From: Casuarina equisetifolia
Lineage: Eukaryota > Streptophyta > Magnoliopsida > Fagales > Casuarinaceae
Direction: 5' to 3'
Assembly: GCA_028551475.1 (NCBI GenBank)
Contig: CM052357.1
Location: 24,511,745-24,575,744 of the forward strand
Length of the DNA stretch: 64,000 nt
Positions 1 to 10,900 of the stretch are shown here, piece after piece. A program made the translations under genes and the position numbers. Numbering within the stretch: the first letter of the stretch is position 1; each line of letters begins with the position of its first letter. The notes beneath the pieces are model-generated. The model ran no database searches and was not told the DNA's origin. It saw only the letters and a program-made list of their open reading frames with translations.

Positions 1-417
1 TCGTCTGAATCAGGGTTTTAGCCGAGCAGCGGCAGCAGGAAACGAGGAAACGGGCTTTGTGTTTTTTTTTTTTTTTTTTTTTGGGAGGTGGGTTTTCCTG
101 GAATCGAATTCCACTTCTTTTTCTTTTTTCCTTTTTGTGGATTTCAAAATATATATCTCGGCAAGTTAGTCTCGGCTGGTCACGTCTTTAGTAAACCAAA
201 CCCAAACCATCTTGGATTAATTAAAATTCTGGAAAAAGTTCGGAGTCATTTTTTGGAATTTACATGATTTCATGTTGTTATTTCAATGAATCTCTATCTC
301 AATTTGTTCTGTTTTTGAGAACCGGTTCTTTTGTCATTGTTTTCCATCTAAATTTTAAAGTAGGAATTTTAGAAAAGCAAGTCAAAATAGTCACCTCTTT
401 GTAAATTTATTAAATCA
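1..417. other. Left-edge flank, possible 5' end of a gene to the left
   Basis: The first 60 bases are richer in GC than what follows and, read on the minus strand, contain an AAACCCTG-type motif common near plant transcription starts. A run of about 20 T follows at 62-82. This could be the leader or promoter of a minus-strand gene lying left of the window, but no coding sequence supports it. The rest of the stretch is AT-rich with nothing recognisable. Confidence 0.2.
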
Positions 418-765
418 TGTTAAGATGTGATCAATAAATTCTATGTTACTAAAGAATATATAAAAATATTTTTGTTTGTATGATAATAGATTTCACCACC
501 TTTTAAGTTAATTTTTAAACTGAATAATAAATTTATTAATATGGTATTAGAGTCAAAATCTCTCTTAGGATCTTATTAGCTCCATTTGAACTAAGTATTG
601 CCCACGTAATGTAATACTATAATGGTCTAAAAATTTAATCATTATAGTGAAGAGGCATGTTAGAATATGGCCAATAAGTCTTACATTGTTAATAATTCAT
701 ATTTTATGATAATTATTTCACTAACTCTTGAATCAATTTTTAAACTAGATAACATTTATTTTAAA
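418..765 (+). mobile_element. Miniature LTR element (TRIM-like), fossil
   Basis: Two direct copies of a sequence of roughly 110-120 bp begin with TGTTA (starts at 418 and 658). Both continue with a 'CAATAA..T' block and later share a TTTTTAAACT block. Just inside the first copy, at about 542-552, is TGGTATTAGAG, close to the TGGTATCAGAG primer-binding site complementary to initiator tRNA-Met that plant LTR elements use. The order LTR, primer site, about 100 bp of internal DNA, LTR and a total near 350 bp fit a terminal-repeat retrotransposon in miniature. It encodes nothing. The copies are clearly diverged, so the insertion looks old. Confidence 0.5.
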
Positions 766-3700
766 TATTTGATAAAGGCATGAGAAGTTATAATTTTTTA
801 TGACTATCACTAGGTTATTAGTCAAGTACATCAAAGAAGACCCAGGATATTAAGTATTCTCATATTACTATGTGAAATAAGGATGAGAATATCAATTAAA
901 AAATTAACACTTTGGATAAATTTTGAAAGTAAAAATTATGAATGGGTTGCATAGCTAAATTAATAGCTTTACTAAGGAATAACTTATTTAATAACAATGT
1001 CAGCCTTGCCACATTAATTTCCATAGAGAAAATTATGAATGGGTTGCACAAGATATATTGCATAATATTTTGTAACTCAAACAAGACTTGTTTTTGGTTA
1101 TTTGATGTTATGTAACTTAAGTATGACCACATTGTTTCATAAGTCATGATAAAAACATAGGTTTTTGGTGTTGGACTTAGGTGCTGTTGAGCAGTTTAGG
1201 TTCTAGATTTCGATGCTGAAAAATGGTTGCTAGTCAAACCAATTTTATCCCTGTGATAATATGAGCTAAATGGTCAGAAATAAACTTAGTTGGTCTTCAC
1301 AATATGTGCAGCAAGAATATCTTGATTTTGAATCACTGTATAGGCTCCAATTTCATATATTTGTTAGGGATAAATTAGGCATAACTATATGGAGATGAGA
1401 AAATGATATTACTTGGTATATGCTAAAAAATCTATTTGGGAAAATTATCTAATGTCTACATACGAGATTGTCCAAGTAAATATGAATTTTTGGCTGATTT
1501 AATGAGCTTTTTCTCAGGAGAAAAATGCTGTCACTTGCTCGTTTTTTCCCAAGGGAAATGTAGCAGTTTCCAGGCCAAAATTCCAATTAGAAACATTACT
1601 GTCTTCAACGGGTAAAAGTCAACAAGCTGCAATGATATTTCAGGCCATTCATGTGGGTACTATTACTAAACGACGCTGCATGCAATTAAACTCAAAAACA
1701 ACAAAGCAGACCGGTATTGTATAGATTAAGCAACACCACATAGAGAATCTTAAAATACAAAGGAGACAATATTGTATCATTTTTTTCTTTAAATTCACAC
1801 ACCTATAATAAAAGAGGTGTTAAACCCTTGACCTATTGGCCTAACAAGTCGAAGAGGAAGTCGACTATGACATTATATCATGCAAAATTGATTGAAATGA
1901 AAAGGTTATAGGTTGTCTTTTTATTTTGAGGGAAATTCGTTTAGGTCTACAATTATTTGCACAAATAAGGGTTTGCCATTTTAGAGGAAAACCGTGTCCA
2001 TTGATCACTTCGCCAACCATTCTCTAATTTTTGTCTAGATTTTTGCAATTCCAAACAATCAAAATTCAATGGACTTCAAAACTGCCCGTTACCACTGTAA
2101 CATGGAGGAGAGTTCAATATTATTAAGGTGATGAAGTGAAATTGAAAATCCTATATGCACTATCAATTCTTTTAATCTTTGTTGTATAACTTACAATTTT
2201 TTTGAGAGATTCCCTTATAAATGAAAAAGTCCTAATTTTCTTCTTACGTATGTTTTCAAAAGAAAACCCTAAATTTTCAGGTACTTGCTATTGTAACAAA
2301 ATATGTGCAGCAATTAATCAATAAGAAAGTAGAAAATCAAGAACAGAAATAATCAAACCGAATGGAAACTTTTTTGCGTAAGTGGGAATCGAGTTTTCAT
2401 AATGGACTGCTCTCTACTTCTGGTTTTTCATGTTCTGCACACACCTGGAGATCTACTCAGCCCACAGAACTTACTGTTTGCTAGGCATTTTCTCGTCGAA
2501 GTTGTCAGTCTGTAGCCTATTGTTGCTGTTCTTTTTCTAGGTTTCTAGGTTTCTGATTTTTTCAGATCAGCGAAAGGGTAAAACGCATGCAAAAATGGTG
2601 AAGCCCTAGGCTTCTTTTCGTGGACACCTTTCTTTTTAATCAAACAGTGTGTTTGACTGAGTGATTCAAACAGTTTGGACTATGTCTCACTTTTTGGTGA
2701 AGCCTGCCTTTTCTTTTTGAAATAAGTTCGGGTTTCGCTTTCTTAATAGATCAAGACATACTTTAACCAAACAAGTGGGCCACATATTCTCACATGAGAA
2801 ATAAATGGATCAAGATCAAGCCTTGAGTTTTTAACAAATACTTGCGTGAGGGGAATATAAATATTTTAAGATTATTACGCAAAGGTTGCCTTACATTATT
2901 TCCCTTTATGGCATGTTTCTAGTGTTAAAAATAAATCTACGTTCTTTAAAGATAATTCTCACTATTTGTCATCATCAAAATAAATATAAAAGTAACTTGT
3001 ATTCCTAACCAACGTTTCTTTGTTGAAAAAAGCTTATAGTGGGTTGTGAATTGTGTAATAGCTCATAATTCATGTTGATAAATCTAGCAAACTAAAGAAA
3101 GGGGTTGGATTGGGTATTTAAAAGATGTTATTACTTTTTCTTGTTAAAAAACTTTTCCTATCTTGGAATTTTTTTTATAAGTATAGACAACAAATATGAA
3201 CAAAAACACATAAACAACGAGTATGAATAAGCACAACACAAGGTAAACTTTCAATGAAAGGAACACACACTATAAAATGGTTTGGTCGAAGCTCGTAATT
3301 TACCATACATCCACCTTAAGAGAGCATGTTCACTAATCAGTTTACTAATTGATTTAAATGAGATTTACTAGTCTCGTACAATGCAAATACTTTGTTCAAT
3401 CCAATTTAATTGTCTTTGTGTTATTTGAATATAGTATAAAGTGTAAGTATATGAAAATCATATATAAGGCTACTTAAAAAATGGAGTATAAAAATTTCAC
3501 AATATTTGGTTGTTTTTTGAATAAGTACTTGTCATCGTAAATTTGTGGTCTTTCACAAGCATTGCTGTTTTCCCCTGACCAATGGTCGAAAAATCAATTG
3601 AGAGCTACAGAGATTAATTATATGAAGGTTTCTAATTCTGATTTTTATGTGACATAAAATCTTACCTTAGAGTTTCCATTGTTGCATTTAATTGTTGATT

Positions 3701-5700
3701 GTTTACACTTTAAACTTAACTCATGTCTTCAATGTGGTATCTAGAAGCAAGAATGGCTTTGATTTTGTATGTGTACTAGGATTTTCGGGAAGAAAATCCC
3801 AAGAGAGTGACCATAAGTGTGGAATTATAAATCATCGGGTTTGTGCATACTTGTGAGGTTTTTGTAGTCCTTCGTTTGGACTAGTTTCTCAAGAGAAATA
3901 AATTGGTGGTTAGGGTTTGAGATTGAGTCAATCTTGTATAATCAATATGAAATTAGTTAGTGAAAGGGCTTCCTAGCCAGATTAGCTTGGAATAAGTGAA
4001 AATAGGTGCTAGAATTTGTTCGCCCCATCCATCAAGTCACGCAAAAGCCCTCATTTGAACAAAAATCGCAAAAAGGGCTTTGCCATTTCCGGCAAATCCT
4101 TACCTATGGAGTTATCGATCTTCTGCTATGCCTCGATTTTCGATCCTCACCTAGAAACCCAAATGTTAGGTAATGGGAGGCTAACAGCCTCTAGACTCTG
4201 GTACCTCATGGGGTCCAAGGAGAAAGTTGTGGGATTCTTTAAAAAAAGAAAAAAGAAAAAACAAACAAACAAACAAACAAAGTTGAGAAATTTGGGGCTT
4301 TTTGATATTTTGAATTTAATCTCTTGTAAATCTTGTATGTTCTTGAGAGAAACTTACCCTCGAGCTAAAAATCTCATATTTTGTGTGTATATTGAAGATT
4401 AAATTGCTTCATTGCAAAAATGAGGAAACTTTAAGATGTTGGGTATATGAGAATCATGGGGTTCTGCTGCTTGAATTATTGTATTCTAAACTATTGTGGA
4501 TCATTGCGAGGCGTGGTGCATCTTGTATTGAAAATTCTTGTGGGCCGGCAGTTCTCGGGTATGAAAGATCAATTCTTATTGTGGGAGATTTGTGAAATCT
4601 TGTCTAATTAATTGGTATATTAATTAGTGAATAACTTCTCTAGTTTGTTTGAGATAAAGGAAAGTATATTCAAGTTTCAACTTGATTGGACTAAACTACT
4701 TTAATTTGGCATGATAACTTATTATCTTTGTGTTTGTGTTACATGCACGCCAGCCCTTTCTAACCCCGGATGTCTCTGGTTTTTGATGTTTCCATGGTAG
4801 AATAATAGGTTGGGCTCCAACAAATCTAAAGGTGTTCCTAACAAATCCAAAAGCTCTCCTCGACCATCAAATTCATTGGTTTGTTGTATGCTCCCCAAAA
4901 CAGGACATAACGGTTTGTGAGTAATTATGTATAAGTATATTTGTTGTTGTATGATTAAAAGATAATATGATCATAACAATTTAAAAAAGATTCAAAAGAA
5001 ATTTTCAAAACCTAATTCAACCTCTTTTCTTGGATTGGTAAGGCACTTTTCATGGTGGAAAAAAGATTTTATCTTTAATAATTTCATTTGGAACAACCAA
5101 TTGTAATCCATTATGAACAAGTTTCTCCAACTGCTTCTAATGCCATTTATGGATTCAAAGCATTGATATATAAAGTTGAGAAAAAAGCCAAAATGGGATG
5201 AAAAATGTCATTCATCTTATCTCGAAATATATTAAAACATTCACTTTTCATCTCAATTTTAGAGAAATTTATAATGTTATGTAATAATATTAATAATTAT
5301 TTTTAATTTTTTTTTAAAAAGGAAACACTATCCCTCTTATTTATTTATGTATAAGCCAAGACTTGGAAAAAAATCCAAATCTTGAAGAAAAACAAATGTA
5401 GGACATCATCCTTACCTCTAAAAAATACAATTTTGAAAAACTACAAATCCAAATCTAAGCATATTTCGTGGGTATATGCCCCATTACAAAGTTATTTAAC
5501 CATTTATGACTACCATTACCCACTTATGTTACACTATGGGGGTCTATGGTTCTCTAATTCTTATTGATTAGCTTAACTTATCTATACAAATTCTTTAGGA
5601 AGTGATTTTGTTTATTCAAATATCTTCAGACCTTGTACCTCTTGTTCATGTGCTGCCAACTTATTAGCAATGCAATTGCCTTCTCTCTATGCATGTTGGA
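766..5700. other. AT-rich intergenic tract, no gene recognised
   Basis: About 4.9 kb of AT-rich DNA with dense stops in all frames. The longest open frames (near 4016-4402 and 4383-4595) are low in complexity or match no family I know. No tRNA, no clear terminal repeats and no splice-consistent exon chain were seen. Decayed transposon sequence is likely but I cannot assign it. Confidence 0.5.
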
Positions 5701-5710
5701 TTTTTACCCT

Positions 5711-6060
5711 TCAAGGAATTAGCTTTTTACACTTCCTAATAATGTACTCAATTTTCCACGGTATTTGACATTCTCCGTCGAGGCATTGAATTAGAATTTG
5801 AGAGTCAACCTCGAGTTTCTTGTGGAGTTCACATATAATGACAAATTTGCAAGCCCACCAATAAAGCATTCGGTTTTGCTTATTTACATTCAATTTAATA
5901 ACACATATCATATGTACACTACCCTTTTCATCACGTAACACACCTGCTCCGGACAACTTCCATCTTGACAAGCCCTATCTAAATTCAACTTTAAGTGACC
6001 TTCCGTAGGCGGTGTCCATTTGACCTTTATCCTTGTCATGATTGGGATTTCTTTTATTAT
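5711..6060 (-). pseudogene. RNase H-like (RVT_3) remnant of a LINE-type retroelement
   Basis: On the minus strand, overlapping open frames read KVKWTPPTEGHLKLNLD followed shortly by SGAGVLRDEKG and later KLEVDSQ. This is the typical order of the plant RNase H-like domain (RVT_3) found at the C-terminus of many plant non-LTR retroelement polyproteins: WxxPxxGxxKLNxDG, GxGxVxRDxxG, then the conserved ExDS region. The expected acidic residues are only partly kept, and the fragment is split between two reading frames with a stop between them. There is no reverse transcriptase next to it, so this is a broken leftover rather than a host gene. I recognise the family from motif order only. Confidence 0.6.
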
Positions 6061-6841
6061 AAGTTTTAGTTGTTGCAAAATACCCTTCTTTATTGCAAAT
6101 GCTTTCCTATCACATGATAAATTGCCTATTATTTTATAGTAATTCTTAGTATATTTCATGCTCTCTATGTGGAATGAAAATATTTTTCTCTCCATACATT
6201 GTGACAGATTTCACTATCCAAATTTGCTATGGAATAAGATTCTAGTGATTCCAATCACAATACCCATTTTAGATGAAAAATTGGCCTTTTTGTATCGTGT
6301 AGTTATCATTTCTAAAGCTGAAAAGAATGAAAAGGTTTGCTGTTCAATACTTTGCTGTATCTGCTTCATAACATTTGTGTTAAATCATTAGCCATAAACA
6401 AAATGTTTTACTTGAGAGTTTTGACAACACACACACACTTGGAAGCCATACAAATTTCTATATTTTATATGTTCACATCAACCAGAAATCTATTTTGAAA
6501 TATTCTCCATATGAAAAAAGCCCGTCTTTGGAGAGATAAACATTGCCTTATCCCTTTTTTAAGTAGTTTCTTACTCTCATTTTCTAGCTTCAGATTTTCT
6601 AAGTATGGAAAGTTTATAAATTACATTGAGATTATCTTTATCTATTGGGATACAAATATAGTTCTTTTATTGCTTTATTGAACGAGCTAGGATAAAATTC
6701 AGGGTGCTGTTTCCTTGTTTTATTCCATCTTAATTAATTAGCGCATATTATATTCTCGGCGCCGTATACGTACAATGCCAAGTGGACCGTCATGGCCTTG
6801 AAAATGGCCAAAAAGGGAAGGAAAAAACAACAAGTACTTAA

Positions 6842-6847
6842 CACGTG
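6842..6847 (+). promoter_or_regulatory. G-box (CACGTG) upstream of Pumilio
   Basis: A perfect palindromic CACGTG core lies in ACACGTGTCA, about 1.15 kb before the Pumilio start codon and about 330 bp before the inferred leader-intron donor. G-boxes bind bZIP and bHLH factors in plants. A TGACGT-type core (ACGTCA at 6971-6976) lies 125 bp downstream. Function is inferred from position only. Confidence 0.35.
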
Positions 6848-7131
6848 TCACGGAAGTGTGTTGCTGTTGATGTCAATGCTGTATTGGTACGTTAGCCATG
6901 CGGCCCTTTCCTAATACTTTGTCCTTTTCCTGCCCGTTGCCCATGAAGAAGGCACAGCGACGGAAGAGAGACGTCACAGAAGCCAAACATAGCAAAACCT
7001 TGTGTGGAATTAGCGTTTTCTCTCTCCATTGCAAACAAAAGCTCAGATAAATACCCTCACTCTCGGCCAAATAAATCATTTTAGAGCTGCTTTCTCTCGC
7101 TCTCTCTTTCTTTCTTTCTCTAGAAAGAATC

Positions 7132-7282
7132 TAGGGTTTGGAGTACTGAATCTTCCCCGTCTGTTTTCTGGTAAGAGAATCTTCGCATTTGTGCAGACTA
7201 TGTTGTGGAAAATGGTGCAACTAGGGTTTCAAAGCACGACTCTTCCCTCTTTCTGGCTCTTCTGCGCTTTAACTTAGGGTTT
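7132..7282 (+). promoter_or_regulatory. Three telo-box motifs in the Pumilio leader region
   Basis: TAGGGTTT occurs at 7132-7139, 7222-7229 and 7275-7282, straddling the presumed 5' untranslated exon and the start of the leader intron. The telo-box (AAACCCTA) is often found near transcription starts of plant genes for translation and growth. The clustering within 150 bp is directly visible; the regulatory role is inferred. Confidence 0.35.
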
Positions 7283-7928
7283 TGACCTTTTCTGTGTGGG
7301 TGATTGCTTGACTTTCGATGGGTTTGTTTCGTTACCGTATTTCTTCCTGTGCTGGAATTGTTTTACTGAAATTTGCTTGTGGGTGGAAATTCTATATGTT
7401 CTTGATGGTGATTTCTGTTGCTTGTCTTTCCTTTTTGTTTGGTTGTTTTAGGTAGTTCAGGAGAAGCGGTGAAGCTTTTTAATTGTAGGTTATTTGTCGT
7501 TTGAGCCTATCGGAAAGAGGGGGGGTTCTCGTATTGCCTAGACTGGATGAAATGTTTTCTTTTACCATATTTTTTCTTAAGCTACCAAACAGGGTTGGCG
7601 CTTATATATTCACCAGAGGCTTAAAGCTCATGTATTTAGCTGTCCATACCCAAGACAGCGTAGGTTAGAATTTTTATGTGCCCCGAGGTTGTTAAAAATA
7701 TGGCTGATATTGCAACTGAGACTATGTTTTTGCTAACGTGTCCACCCCATATATGTTTAAATTGACATGTTTAAGTTTGCTGCTATAAATTCCGCTGTTG
7801 CTCTTTAAACAGCTGTATATCCCTTTGTTTTTAATTTTAGTGTATTACTGCTTTATTATATCCACTAATATCTGATTTTCTTTTTTTAGTTCTCGTTTTT
7901 GCTAAAAAATGTATTGTGTGCTTTGCAG
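7171..7928 (+). other. Probable leader intron of the Pumilio gene
   Basis: A consensus donor (TTTCTG then GTAAGAG at 7171) follows a CT-rich putative 5' leader, and a strong acceptor (TGTGCTTTGCAG ending at 7928) lies 62 bases before the start codon. The intervening AT/T-rich sequence looks intronic. A leader intron is common in plant housekeeping genes. It was inferred from splice consensus, not from transcripts. Confidence 0.5.
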
Positions 7929-7934
7929 GTGGCC

Positions 7935-7940
7935 ATGTGA
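7935..7940 (+). promoter_or_regulatory. Minimal AUG-stop upstream ORF in the Pumilio 5' leader
   Basis: ATGTGA sits 6 bases after the inferred leader-intron acceptor and 51 bases before the main ATG, with G at -3. An AUG followed directly by a stop is the smallest possible uORF; such elements stall or dissociate ribosomes in some plant mRNAs (boron-regulated AUGUAA elements are the known case). It matters only if this stretch is in the mature mRNA. Confidence 0.45.
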
Positions 7941-7990
7941 GATAAGTTAATTCTAATATAATAAATAGAAGATATTTATCTTTTGATAGT

Positions 7991-10900
7991 ATGGCGACAG
8001 AAAGTCCAATTAGAATGCCAGAAACTAGTGGAAACTGGCCCTCGCATCAAGAGGCTGCAACATATGCTGTTTCATCTGCGAGCGTGGCAGCGGAGGAGTT
8101 GGGTCTGCTTCTGAAGGGCCATAAGTTTCATGGACGGGGAAGGGATGCAGTTCCTAATCGAAGTGGAAGTGCACCCCCAAGCATGGAAGGTTCATTCTTG
8201 TCCATTGACAACCTTTTGTCCCACCAGACCTACAACTTGAATGCAAGCTTTGCAAGTCTAAATAGTGCTATTCAAAATTATGAATCAGAGGAGCAAATGC
8301 GTGCTGATCCAGCTTATTTGGCTTATTACCTTTCCAATGTCAACTTAAATCCTAGGCTTCCAACCCCACTTATCTCATCAGAGAACCGACGTGTGGCACG
8401 CCATATTGGTTTTGGCAGCAATTGGCCATTGACGTCTGTGGATGATGGTGGCAACAGTTCCTTGCATATGTCTCATGGAACTCTCTCTACACAGTACGAA
8501 GAGTCTGAAGATGATCAGTCACCACAAAAGCCTTCTGATGAATGGCTAGATGGGACAAGTGGGTTTTGGTCTGGCCAGGATGTGGCTTCATCTGCAGGCC
8601 AACACAGAAATGTAGTGGATTTAACACAGGTTAAGATTTTGCATTTTAATATTTCAATTCCTCCAATATAACTAACTTTACTCGCCAACTCTCCTTTTGC
8701 TAAATTACACATGTACAATACTAACCTGATTTTTTTCCCCTGTAGAATTTACTTATACCAATCTCCTTGAAGTTACATAATTTTGAACGTGTAGCTGTTT
8801 AAAATTTGCAGGAAGATTTATCCTGCACTCCATCACCTGTATATAGTCAGTCTAACTTGTTAAGCCATGGAGTAGTTGAGGGAGCACTTGACCAGAATGC
8901 TGATTCCAGTTCCTTGTGCGATTCACTTATTAGCACATCAAATGGCATTGCATCTACTCTCGGTGCAGATGATAGAAGGGCATCATCAAACTCTGATCCG
9001 CTGGGTGGCCCTCTATCAAGTTCATCTTCACATGATCATAGAGGAAGTGGAGACGTAAATGACTCAAACATAACCATCATTGAATCTGAAATGAAATCCC
9101 TTTTTATATCCAACCGTCCAAATCCAGAACTTCAAAGAAATCAGGAACAGTGGCAAAATAGCAATCAGAATAATATCTTGCAACCTTCTGTCCACCAACT
9201 ACAAAACAATTTATCACAAATTCAAATTGCCAAGTCTCAAGTGATGTCTCAAGGTGTAAACTGCACATATGCTGGTGCGGACCAGTTTCTTCATAATCCC
9301 AGCAAGTTTACAGTTGACGTGCAGCCAGTGCTACAGTCATCTGGGTTCACCCCCCCACTCTATGCAACTGCAGGGGCTTACATGACTTCAACAAATGCTT
9401 TCTACCCAAATCTGCAGTCCCCAGCATTATATTCTCCACAATATGTAGGTGGATATGCATTGAATCCTGCTGCTGTTCCTCCATATGTTGCTGGATATTC
9501 TCCTCACGGTGGTTTTCCTGTTGTTGTTGATGGAACTGCTTCTCCGAGCTATACCACACAAACATCTGGGGCTTCATCTGCGGGAAACATAGTGCATGGA
9601 GCTGATATGCAACATTTAAGCAAGTTCTATGGACAGTTGTGTTATCCACTACAACCTTCTTTTGGTGACCCAATGTATATGCAATACCATCAACAGATTT
9701 ATGGTGAGACATACGGTGGTATTTCTGGTCAATTTGACCCATTGGCATCTAGAGGCGTTGTTGATATTGGGAGCCAGGTTAGAGCTCTTGATTCGCAAAA
9801 AGCATCTAGTAGTGCTGGTTCTTTGGATAATCAAAAATTCCATCAGAGAAATGGAGGCTTGAATAAATTAAATCAAAGACGAGGTGGATTGATGAGTCCT
9901 AACTACTATGGCAGCCCACCAAACATGGGTTTGCTGATGCAATACTCCAACTCCCCACTTGCTAGTCCAATTCTGCCAGGATCACCTGTTGGTGGAACTG
10001 GTGTTTCCGGGGGAAGAAATGAAATGAGATTTGGTGTAACTTCTGGTAGAAATGCTGGTGTATATCCAGGATGGCAAGGTCAAAGAGCCTTTGAGAGTTG
10101 TGATGACCCCAAGGTATATAATTTTCTTGAAGAGTTGAAATCAGGCAAAGGTCGCAGATTTGAGCTGTCTGATATTGTGGGACATATTGTTGAATTCAGG
10201 CAAGTTGTATTTTGTGCTCATTTTTCTTCTCACATATGATACTTTATTTCTTTGAATAAAGTAAGTCATCATGAAAATTTCCAACTCCAGTGCTGATCAA
10301 CATGGGAGTCGGTTTATTCAGCAGAAGTTGGAAAATTGTAGTGTTGAAGAGAAGGCATCTGTATTTAAGGAGGTTGTCCCGCATGCTTCCAAGCTAATGA
10401 CTGATGTCTTTGGTAACTATGTTATTCAGAAGGTATGTGTGTAAATATTTTTTCTTAAATTTATTCCTAACATACTTGTTTTCTTAATTTTTCATCCTTT
10501 GTACTCATTTATTTTGTGTGCTTCAGTTTTTTGAGTATGGAAGCCCTGAACAGAGGAAGGAACTTGCTAATCAACTCATTGGTCAAGTTTTGCCTCTAAG
10601 TCTGCAGATGTATGGCTGTCGTGTAATCCAAAAGGTATTTCTGGTTATTGTATTCACCTATTTGGCCCTGCTGTAAGTAGGTGTCTTTGAATCTTTCTGA
10701 TGCCTATCAACTTCATGCTGTATATCCATGTCATGATCACTTCATTCTGAATAAATTGTTGGGTAAGTTAACATGTGTGGAGGCATTATGTCTTTACTTT
10801 ACTTGTTTTTTGCTTGTCGGTCATCTTCTATAAAAAGTAAAGTTTCTGTTGTACACAAATCTCTGTCTGATATAAAGGGCATTATTTGTTTACAAAATAG

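Noticed and set aside
9347-9748. Long open frame on the minus strand (about 133 codons)
   Set aside because: It lies entirely antisense to Pumilio exon 2, whose plus-strand frame is clearly the conserved one. Its Gln/His-rich composition mirrors the Pumilio codons.
10261-10266. GTAAGT as the donor of Pumilio intron 2
   Set aside because: Using it would include an in-frame stop (at about 10237) and break the conserved Puf entry; the GC donor at 10200 restores both.
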